Shown: one piece after another, positions 1 through 6,036 of the stretch
Layout: the number at the start of each line of letters is the position of its first letter
Position numbering within the stretch: position 1 is the stretch's first letter
DNA from: Rubrivivax sp.
GTDB taxonomy: Bacteria > Pseudomonadota > Gammaproteobacteria > Burkholderiales > Burkholderiaceae_C
Assembly (NCBI GenBank): GCA_030693565.1
Contig: JAUYAJ010000148.1
Span: forward strand, 1 to 6,315
Length of the DNA: 6,315 nt
Direction of reading: 5' to 3'
Notes under the pieces: model-generated
The model's input: the letters and a program-made list of their open reading frames with translations, nothing else
What the model was told of the DNA's origin: nothing
Database searches by the model: none
Position numbers and translations under genes: made by a program

Positions 1-87
1 GTCGCGGGCGGCGCTGGCGGCGGTTTGTGCCGCGGCATGGCCGCTCAGACCGATCAGCGCCAACCACAGGCACAAGCGGGTTGTCAT
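1..87 (-). CDS. mshK: Probable MshK, MSHA pilus biogenesis protein (N-terminal 29 residues only)
   Basis: Only the first 29 codons are present; the gene runs off the low-coordinate edge. Translation starts MTTRLCLWLALIGLSGHAAA and continues QTAASAARD. This is a Sec-type signal peptide: a basic residue at position 4, a hydrophobic core at about 5-15, and an Ala-rich cleavage site near residue 20. No lipobox cysteine is visible, so a periplasmic protein is more likely than a lipoprotein. The ATG overlaps the mshJ stop in an ATGA junction and is preceded by a good GGGAG at 7 nt, which fixes the start. In MSHA loci the gene after mshJ is mshK, a small exported protein thought to play a PilP-like role between the inner-membrane complex and the MshL secretin. 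The name therefore rests on position plus signal peptide, not on the body of the protein. An unrelated small periplasmic protein cannot be excluded. Confidence 0.65.
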   Translation of the reverse strand, partial: MTTRLCLWLALIGLSGHAAAQTAASAARD

Positions 88-710
88 CGTGTCTCTCCCA
101 TCAAGAACACGCGCAGGCTCAGCACCGGTGGCTGGGTCGCGCCGTGGATGCGCAACTCGCCCCAGCGCAAGCCGGGCAGCGTGCGTTCGATCTCGGCCAG
201 GTAGTGGACGAGGTCGGGGTAGGCGCCGGCCAGGCTGAGGTCGACGCCTTGCAGGGCCGGCGTGGCGGCCGTGTCGGTGCTCGGCGCTGCTGGCGCCGGC
301 GCTGTCGCCAGCCGCACCAGTGTCAGCCGCTCATGGCGGCGCAGCACGCTGGCCAGCAGCGCGGGCAGCCGGGTGCTTTGTTCGGCGTTGGCGAACTGGC
401 TGGCGATGTCTGCGTCGAGGGCGTCGCGGCGGCTGCGTGCCTGCGTCACGGCCGCCTGCAATCGCCCTTGCGGGCTGTCCGCAGGTGCCAACTCGGTGCT
501 GGCGGTGACACGCTGACGCAGCGTCTGCAGCTCGCGCGACTGCTGCTGCATCTGCGCTTTCAGTGCCTTTTGCCGCGTCATCAGTGGCGACAGCCACAAG
601 GTGTCGGCCAGCGCCGCCAGCGCCACCGCGGCAGAGACGAACAGGATCGCGCGCTCGCGCAGCGTCAAGCCGTCGATGCGCAGCGCCTGGGCTTGCCAGA
701 AGGCTTTCAC
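84..710 (-). CDS. mshJ: MshJ, PilO-like inner-membrane protein of MSHA pilus assembly
   Basis: A 208-residue bitopic inner-membrane protein. The start is a GTG at 710 that overlaps the preceding stop in a GTGA junction, with GGAG 7 nt upstream. The reading frame stays open further upstream, but that part is a shadow of the PilN-like gene. Residues 1-20 are a short cytoplasmic tail (KAFWQAQALRIDGLTLRER), 21-41 a single transmembrane helix, and about 44-75 a Gln/Arg-rich coiled coil. After an Ala/Pro/Thr-rich linker (about 137-152) comes a compact C-terminal domain (about 154-205) with the pattern GVDLSLAG-AYPDLVHYLAEIE-LPGLRWGELRI, typical of the PilO/MshJ ferredoxin-like fold. By analogy with PilO it would pair with the PilN-like protein made just upstream and set the geometry of the periplasmic alignment complex. 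Length and topology match the family. The order PilM-like, PilN-like, PilO-like supports the call strongly. Confidence 0.87.
   Translation of the reverse strand: MKAFWQAQALRIDGLTLRERAILFVSAAVALAALADTLWLSPLMTRQKALKAQMQQQSRELQTLRQRVTASTELAPADSPQGRLQAAVTQARSRRDALDADIASQFANAEQSTRLPALLASVLRRHERLTLVRLATAPAPAAPSTDTAATPALQGVDLSLAGAYPDLVHYLAEIERTLPGLRWGELRIHGATQPPVLSLRVFLMGETR
95..99 (-). promoter_or_regulatory. Shine-Dalgarno of mshK
   Basis: On the minus strand GGGAG lies 7 nt before the ATG at position 87, inside the last codons of mshJ. It supports that start and indicates that ribosomes can enter as well as re-initiate after the mshJ stop. Confidence 0.6.
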
Positions 711-1333
711 CGCGCCGCTCCGGAGGCCGGCGCTGCCGCGCTGACGATTTGAAACGACCAGGCGTCGGCGCCGCTGGGGGCGGCCGCCGTGCTGCGCTCG
801 ACCTTCAGCGCGCCCAGGCGCTGGCCGGCCAGCAGCGGGTGCGCGCTCAGCTGGGTCAGCCAGGCCTGCAAGGCGTCGGGCTGCAAGGTCATGCCGGCGA
901 GCTCGATGCGCTCGTTGATGATCGCGACTTCGGTCAGCCAGGCCGGCGCCGGCAGGCTGCGCGCGACCAGGCCGAGCAAGGCCGTCGGGCTGCGGCCGTC
1001 GCGCACCAGGCCGCGGCTCAGGCTGTCGAAGCGCTTTTGTTGCTCGGCCAGTTCGCGCTCCAGCGCCGCCAGTTCCTGTTCCAGCGCCGCGCTGCTGCTG
1101 GCGCGCTGCGGCTGTGCGGCCAAGGCGGCGTCCAGTCGCTGCTTGTCGGCCTGGTTGGCGCGCGTGGTCGAGGCCAGGTCGGCTTCCAGTGCGCTGGTGT
1201 GCAGCGCCGACCAGACGCACAGCGCGGCCAGCGCCAGCGCGAACACGCCCAGCGCCTGCGCCATCGCCAGCGCCGAGAAGTGGCGCTTGGGGGTCAGCAG
1301 GATGGGGCTGAAGAGGTTGATTTGTTGGGCCAT
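707..1333 (-). CDS. PilN-like fimbrial assembly protein of the MSHA system
   Basis: A 208-residue bitopic membrane protein with the arrangement of PilN. It begins MAQQINLFSPILLTPKR: the INLF stretch at residues 5-8 corresponds to the conserved N-terminal INL motif of PilN, which docks into the PilM-type partner in the cytoplasm. A single transmembrane helix spans about residues 20-44. It is followed by an Ala/Glu/Gln-rich coiled coil (about 47-105) and a C-terminal periplasmic domain (about 115-190) with the PilN-like signature PAWLTEVAIINERIELAGMTL at 129-149. The ATG at 1333 follows the mshI stop by 9 nt and has GAGGA at 6 nt. Its expected partners, MshI (cytoplasm) and MshJ (inner membrane), are its immediate neighbours. 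Some annotations call this gene a second mshI; I leave the symbol empty because naming varies. Confidence 0.87.
   Translation of the reverse strand: MAQQINLFSPILLTPKRHFSALAMAQALGVFALALAALCVWSALHTSALEADLASTTRANQADKQRLDAALAAQPQRASSSAALEQELAALERELAEQQKRFDSLSRGLVRDGRSPTALLGLVARSLPAPAWLTEVAIINERIELAGMTLQPDALQAWLTQLSAHPLLAGQRLGALKVERSTAAAPSGADAWSFQIVSAAAPASGAAR
718..721 (-). promoter_or_regulatory. Shine-Dalgarno that decides the GTG start of mshJ
   Basis: GGAG on the minus strand sits 7 nt before the GTG at 710, within the last codons of the PilN-like gene. No ATG lies nearby in the mshJ frame, so this site and the GTGA overlap together justify a GTG start. Confidence 0.6.
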
Positions 1334-1339
1334 GTCTTG

Positions 1340-1344
1340 TCCTC
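1340..1344 (-). promoter_or_regulatory. Shine-Dalgarno of the PilN-like gene, overlapping the mshI stop
   Basis: The minus-strand junction reads TGAGGACAAGACATG. The GAGGA shares two bases with the TGA stop of mshI and lies 6 nt before the ATG at 1333, the arrangement expected for coupled termination and re-initiation. Confidence 0.65.
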
Positions 1345-2368
1345 AGAGCTGGCGCGATTCGCTGCGCAGCAGCGCGCCGAGCAGCGGCAGCACGGCGGCG
1401 CGCAATGCCGGGGTGGTGGCCGCGGCGTCGAAGCCGGGGAACACCTGCTCGGGTTCGAACACCTCGACCCGGGTGGCCAGCGTCGTTGCCAGCATCGCCA
1501 CCAGCGCTGCCGACATCTCGCCCACCTGCACCCACAGCCGCGCCAGCGGAAGGTCGGGCCAGGAACGTTCCCAGACGTCGAGCGAGCGCTGCAACTCGAT
1601 CACCAGGCGCGGGGTTTCGTCGACGGCTGCGGCCGGGCCGCTGTCGTTCATCGCGCCGTAGTCGATGAAGTCCATGTTCTCCAGATCGGACGCCATCGTG
1701 GCCGGTGCGGGCGCCGCGTCGGCGCCATGCGAGGCCACCAGGTCGTCCCAGTCGATGCGGCGCGCGAAGTAGAGTTCGCCGCCGGCGCAGATGGTCAGCA
1801 GGCACTGCGTGCCATGCACCATCAAGGCCGCGGTGGCGCGCGCCTCCAGGCCCTGGGCGCGCGCCAGCGCGCTTTGCAGGTTGCGCTGGGCGTTCTCGCG
1901 GATGTCGATCACCGACAGCGCCATGCCGGCGGCCTGGCTGCGTTCAGCGACCGCACGCACGACGGCGTTGCGGGCGGCGGCGACGAAGAGGTGGCGCTGT
2001 GGCCGCGGCTTGTCGTCGCCGACCACCATGACGTCGATGGTCATGTCGTCGAGCCGGCCGTCGATCAAGTCCTTGATGTGCCAGCGCGCCGCGGCCTTGA
2101 GCTCGTCAGGCTGCACCGCGGGGGCGTCGATCTGCAGCAGCTGGCAGTCTTGCAAGGACAGCACGGCCACCACCGGGTCAGGCGGTAGACCGAGCTCGCG
2201 CAGCCTGCGGCCGGCTTCGGCGGCGTCGGTGCCGGTCAGCGGCTCGACGCCGCAGCGCAGCCGGCCGGGTTTGCCGCGCGTGTCGCAGCTCACCCAGGTC
2301 AGCGCATCGGCGGCGCTGCCGATGGCGAGCACGCCGGTGCCGGCTTTTGATTGCCAAGGCCATCTCAT
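1343..2368 (-). CDS. mshI: MshI, PilM-like cytoplasmic protein of MSHA pilus biogenesis
   Basis: A 341-residue protein without signal peptide or transmembrane helix, in the position and with the pattern of MshI, the PilM-like actin-fold member of the MSHA assembly complex. Family-like blocks are VVAVLSLQDCQLLQIDAP (66-83), the ELKAAARWHIKDLI segment (89-102), LFVAAARNAVVRAVAE (127-142), SVIDIRENAQRNL (152-164) and LVIELQRSLDVWERSWPDLP (255-274). An acidic, Ala/Pro-rich stretch at about 215-253 looks like an inserted flexible loop. The N-terminal phosphate-loop region reads GVLAIGS where PilM/actin-fold proteins usually have an Asp-x-Gly pattern, so nucleotide binding may be weak or lost. The ATG at 2368 shares one base with the mshQ stop (TGATG) and has GGGAG at 8 nt. 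It would bind the N-terminal tail of the PilN-like protein encoded next and relay to the motor ATPase MshE, which is not in the window. Confidence 0.87.
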   Translation of the reverse strand: MRWPWQSKAGTGVLAIGSAADALTWVSCDTRGKPGRLRCGVEPLTGTDAAEAGRRLRELGLPPDPVVAVLSLQDCQLLQIDAPAVQPDELKAAARWHIKDLIDGRLDDMTIDVMVVGDDKPRPQRHLFVAAARNAVVRAVAERSQAAGMALSVIDIRENAQRNLQSALARAQGLEARATAALMVHGTQCLLTICAGGELYFARRIDWDDLVASHGADAAPAPATMASDLENMDFIDYGAMNDSGPAAAVDETPRLVIELQRSLDVWERSWPDLPLARLWVQVGEMSAALVAMLATTLATRVEVFEPEQVFPGFDAAATTPALRAAVLPLLGALLRSESRQL

Positions 2369-5300
2369 CAGTAGTGCTCCCGTCGGTAGACCAGGTTCAG
2401 GTTGCCGCGCTGCAGGCCGAAGCTGGCGCGCGCGGCGGGGTCTTTGTCGTGGGCGGCCCCGCACCAGCCGCCGCGCAGGTAGGCCAGGTTGGCGCCGGCG
2501 GTGGCGGCGTCGCCGCTGCCTTGCGTCCAGGGCTGCAGGCACGAGGCGTCGACCGCTGCGCTGCCCAGGCTGAGGGCGATGTCGTAGGTACCGCTGCGAC
2601 CGGCGCCGGGGGCTGCCAGCACCAGCGTGCCAAGCCCGGCGCTGAGCGTGATCGGCGCGGCGGCCTGGGTGTCGGCGGTGGTCAGCGTGCGCCGCAGGTT
2701 GCCGAAGTTCATCGCAGGGGTGGCGACGGTCGTGCAGCTGTCCAGCGTGTTGGTGGCAAAGGCGGCGCCGTCCCAGTGCTGGGCCAGCACCGGCAGCGCC
2801 AGCGTGCGGTCGGCGGCGCCGATGGCGTTGTCCAGCCGCAGCCGGCCCCAGCGCAGCGCCACGCTGGTGAGCAAGGCGCGGTCGACACCGTTGGCGGGCA
2901 CGTCGGTGTCGAGGTTGGCGACGACGCCGACGCCGTCGCTGTCCACCGGCGCGACGCCGAAGCGGGCGTCGAAAGGGCCGTCGGGGCCGGCGCCGCGCAA
3001 GGCCGCGGCAGTGAGCGTCACGGCTGCCGCGCCCGCGCTCCAGCTGCCGCTGGCGCTGCCCAATGCCAGGCGCGCGTTGGTGGTCGAGAACATCGTGCTG
3101 CCGGCGATGCCCGCGAGCTGCCAGCTGCTCGCCAGCGCCGGATCGAACTTGGCGAAAGCGCCGCTGTGGTTCAGCGTCGTTGTGCCGGCGCTGCTTTGCG
3201 CCGCGACCGTGAAGCGGAGGCGGAAGTTCTCGCCCAGATGGGTGAATGTGGAGGCTGGCGCGCAACTCAGCGCGGCACGGTGTGCCACGGTGGCGGCGCT
3301 GACGGCAAAGCGGTCGGGGATGAAGCGGCCGACGTTGGCGCTCACCGGCCCGCTGGTGTTGCCGGCGCCCAGGTAGTTGCCGTCAGCGACGCTGGGGGTC
3401 AGGCGGATGATGCCGACCTCGCCCCAGCTGAAGGTGGTGCCGGTGGCCACGCCGGCGCTGAAGGGGCCGAAGGCGCTGGCGTTGGCCAGCGCCGGCAGCG
3501 TGCCGCCAGCGGGCAGCACCAGCGTGGCCGTCAGCATGACGCCTTCGGGAACGGTCTCGCGGCCGTAGTTCGGTGTCGCCGCGCCGCTGGCGTTGAGCGC
3601 CGTCACCGTGACCGAGAACGGCCGTCCGGCAGGAATGAAGGCGGCGCCGGTGGCGCTGGCGGCGACCGGGTTGTTGCCCGGCGCAGCCAGTGCGGCTGCG
3701 CATTGGCCTGCGGCCGTCGAGGTGCAGCGAATCGCCGACAAGGCGAAGCTGCTGGGTCGGGTGACGAAGCCGTCGCTGCCCGTCATCACCAGGTTGGCCT
3801 CGGTGCCGCTGGCGGGCGAGTAGCGCCCCGTCAGCGTCATCGAGCCGACGTCGGCGTATTGCAAGGTGGTGGTGGCGACGCCGCTGGCGTTGAAGGCCAG
3901 GTCGACGCTGCGGCCGCCAGCGTCGCAGGCCGCGGCGCTGTCGTTGGCAGCGTTCAGCGCGGCGCCGCCGACACGCACTGGCAGGCTGCCGCTGACCGGG
4001 TTGACGTAGCCGCAGCTGAAGTTGACGGGCCGCGTCACGTTGGCCAAGGCCGGCACGCAGGCGAGCTGGTTGTCGGACTTGCGCACCGCGCTGACGGTCA
4101 CTGTCTGCAACACGTTGGCGGCGTGGTTGACGACGTCGAACAGCAGTCCGCTGTCATCGGCCCGGAAGCTGCAGCTCGGCGTGCCGAAACTGCAGCTGGT
4201 GGCGGTGCTGGCTGTGGGTGACAGCCCGCTCGTGCCCAGCACCACGCTGCCGGCGCTGATGACTTGCAGGTTCTTGTTCACCGAGCTGGCGCCCGCCGGG
4301 ATGACGAACATCGCGCCGCTGCCGTTGCCGCTGCTGCCGTCCCAGTTGACGATGGGTGCACCGGTGGCGCTGAGCGTACCCGACAGCCCGCTCGTGTAGA
4401 AGATCGAGCAGGCGGCGTTCAAGCAGGCGCGCACCGTCAGCGTGCTCGGCGCGCAGGTCAGGCCGTTGCCGCTGCCATGCTGGATCTCCAGGTGATGCAG
4501 GGCGAAGGCGCCGCAGCCGTGGCTGGAGTTCATCACCGTCAGCACCTGGGCGGTGGTGAGCACGTAGTTGTAGACCACCAGTTCATCGAGCAAGCCGTCG
4601 GCCGAATTCAGGCTGCCTTGCGGGCTGGCAATGCCCAGCGGGTTGTCGCCGGCGTGCAGCAGCCCGACCTGGGTGCTGACGCTGCCGCTGCTGGTGAAGG
4701 CCGACACCACGGGCGTGGCGGCGTTGACGAAGATCTGCAGCTTGTCCTGGTTGCTGGCCGACAAGCCGTTGAAGTCCCAGGTCACGGTGATGTGGACCCA
4801 GGTCTCGGCGGCGAAAACTTGTGCTGGCGTGCTGACGCTGCGCAGCGTGCCGGTGCTGTCCTTGACCTCGAACACCAGCGCGCCGGCGGCGCTCTTGCTG
4901 AGCGCGAACCACTCGCCACTGACCGCGGTGGCGTCGAGCAGCTGAGCCGACAAGGCGTTGGCCGCACTCCAGGCCGTGCGTGCGCGGTACCAGAACGCGA
5001 TGCTGCCGCTGCCCAGCAGGTTGAGCTGTACGTTGCCGAGGTTGACGCCGGTGCGCACGGCATCGACGCCCGCGCCGCCGGTGTTGAGCGGGATGTCGGC
5101 GGCGCGGCAGACCTTGCCACCCGAGGTGGTCTGGGCCAGCCCGAGCGCCGTGCCGGCGAGCGCGCGCGCCGCCGAATCGGTGACCTGGCCGGCAACGCCG
5201 GGCGACCAGGCGCCGTCGTCGAAGGTGTAGTGGGCCAGCGGCGCCGGCAGGTAGAACTTGACCGCCGAGAAGGACGGTGGGCTTTGCGCGGCGCCGAAGT

Positions 5301-6036
5301 TGACGACTGCGAAGTTGCTGGTGCTGAGCTGCCAGCCGACCTGGGCGGTGCCGGTGCCGCCGTGGACGATGTTGCCGTACTGGTAGACGAAGGTGCCGTC
5401 TTCGTTGAGGATCACCTGGAGGTCGAAGGAGCCGCTGGTGTTGGTCGTGCTGACCCACTCGGGCACGTTCTTCCAGGTGACGACGAACTGGCGTGCCGGC
5501 GCGCTGCCCCGCGTGGCCACGCTGATGTAGCAGACGTCGATGCTGGTGCAAGGTGTCTTGTTGGCCGCCGACGGGTAGTTCGCCTTGTTGAGCAGACTGG
5601 TCGGGTCGAGGTCGACGCCGAACACCTTCATCGTGTTGTTGACGCTGGCGTTGGGGTAGACGTAAGGGTAGGTCTGGGGCGGGCCGACGGCGGCGGTGCC
5701 GGCACCGCAGATGGTGTTGCCGAACTGCAGCCGGCCGTTGGTCATCACCTGCAGGCTGGTGAAGTCGGTCGCACCGAAGCGGAAGCTGAAGCCGATCGGT
5801 ATGGGGTCGCTCAGTGCATCGTCGAGCACCGGCAATGCGGTGGCGCAGCCGCTGCTCTGGTTGAACTTGTAGGGCGTGGTCAGGTGGCCGATCTTGCTGT
5901 GGCCGCTGGAGTCGATGAAGTCGAACGCGGTCGATGCGCTGGTGTAGGTCGGCTGCGCCGTGGCCACGCCGGCAATCAGGCCGAGTGCCACCAGCGGCAG
6001 CAGGCGCCAGCGGCACCAGAAGGTGCGGGGCTTCAT
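2368..6036 (-). CDS. mshQ: MshQ-like large exported protein (nidogen-like + LamG + DUF6701)
   Basis: A 1222-residue exported protein. The frame is open upstream to 6264, but the ATG at 6036 is the likely start: it overlaps the mshP stop (ATGA) and begins a clear signal peptide (basic residues 2-11, hydrophobic core 12-25, cleavage ATA/Q at 27-28). No strong Shine-Dalgarno is seen, so translation probably depends on coupling to mshP. Residues about 30-262 form a beta-rich domain resembling nidogen-like/NIDO domains: IPIGFSFRFG at 79-88, VMTNGRLQF at 97-105, a VDLDP at 141-145, and a FDLQVILNEDGTFVYQYG block at 204-221. Residues about 267-505 are a LamG/concanavalin A-like domain (starts LAHYTFDDG; SIAFWYRA; TWVHITVTWD; DGLLDELVVYNYVL). 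Residues about 512-1222 are the DUF6701/MshQ region, from HHLEIQHGSGNGLTCAPSTL through GRFIPDRFAV, LRWGRLRLDN and DSCT to the C-terminal RREHY. There is no C-terminal anchor. Function is not established in the family; a surface or pilus-associated adhesin is an inference from the domains and locus. Confidence 0.88.
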   Translation of the reverse strand: MKPRTFWCRWRLLPLVALGLIAGVATAQPTYTSASTAFDFIDSSGHSKIGHLTTPYKFNQSSGCATALPVLDDALSDPIPIGFSFRFGATDFTSLQVMTNGRLQFGNTICGAGTAAVGPPQTYPYVYPNASVNNTMKVFGVDLDPTSLLNKANYPSAANKTPCTSIDVCYISVATRGSAPARQFVVTWKNVPEWVSTTNTSGSFDLQVILNEDGTFVYQYGNIVHGGTGTAQVGWQLSTSNFAVVNFGAAQSPPSFSAVKFYLPAPLAHYTFDDGAWSPGVAGQVTDSAARALAGTALGLAQTTSGGKVCRAADIPLNTGGAGVDAVRTGVNLGNVQLNLLGSGSIAFWYRARTAWSAANALSAQLLDATAVSGEWFALSKSAAGALVFEVKDSTGTLRSVSTPAQVFAAETWVHITVTWDFNGLSASNQDKLQIFVNAATPVVSAFTSSGSVSTQVGLLHAGDNPLGIASPQGSLNSADGLLDELVVYNYVLTTAQVLTVMNSSHGCGAFALHHLEIQHGSGNGLTCAPSTLTVRACLNAACSIFYTSGLSGTLSATGAPIVNWDGSSGNGSGAMFVIPAGASSVNKNLQVISAGSVVLGTSGLSPTASTATSCSFGTPSCSFRADDSGLLFDVVNHAANVLQTVTVSAVRKSDNQLACVPALANVTRPVNFSCGYVNPVSGSLPVRVGGAALNAANDSAAACDAGGRSVDLAFNASGVATTTLQYADVGSMTLTGRYSPASGTEANLVMTGSDGFVTRPSSFALSAIRCTSTAAGQCAAALAAPGNNPVAASATGAAFIPAGRPFSVTVTALNASGAATPNYGRETVPEGVMLTATLVLPAGGTLPALANASAFGPFSAGVATGTTFSWGEVGIIRLTPSVADGNYLGAGNTSGPVSANVGRFIPDRFAVSAATVAHRAALSCAPASTFTHLGENFRLRFTVAAQSSAGTTTLNHSGAFAKFDPALASSWQLAGIAGSTMFSTTNARLALGSASGSWSAGAAAVTLTAAALRGAGPDGPFDARFGVAPVDSDGVGVVANLDTDVPANGVDRALLTSVALRWGRLRLDNAIGAADRTLALPVLAQHWDGAAFATNTLDSCTTVATPAMNFGNLRRTLTTADTQAAAPITLSAGLGTLVLAAPGAGRSGTYDIALSLGSAAVDASCLQPWTQGSGDAATAGANLAYLRGGWCGAAHDKDPAARASFGLQRGNLNLVYRREHY
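2377..2381 (-). promoter_or_regulatory. Shine-Dalgarno of mshI within the mshQ 3' end
   Basis: GGGAG on the minus strand lies 8 nt before the ATG at 2368 and inside the last codons of mshQ (those encoding Arg-Glu-His-Tyr). It supports the mshI start at the TGATG junction rather than any upstream start in the same open frame. Confidence 0.6.

Noticed and set aside
711..1805. Extension of the mshJ frame upstream to 1805, giving a 573-residue protein
   Set aside because: The added part is Arg/Ala/Gly-rich shadow of the pilN-like and mshI genes. The GTG at 710 with GGAG and the GTGA overlap gives a protein of normal MshJ size and topology.
563..2188. Long plus-strand open frame of 541 codons antisense to mshJ, pilN-like and mshI
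   Set aside because: Its product is Arg/Gln/Ala-rich with no family motifs, and it spans three well-supported minus-strand genes. Long antisense frames are expected in GC-rich DNA where stop codons are rare.
2347..4221. Plus-strand open frame of 624 codons antisense to mshQ
   Set aside because: Gly/Ala/Val-rich low-complexity translation without signal peptide or domains; the opposite frame is a recognisable MshQ. A composition shadow.
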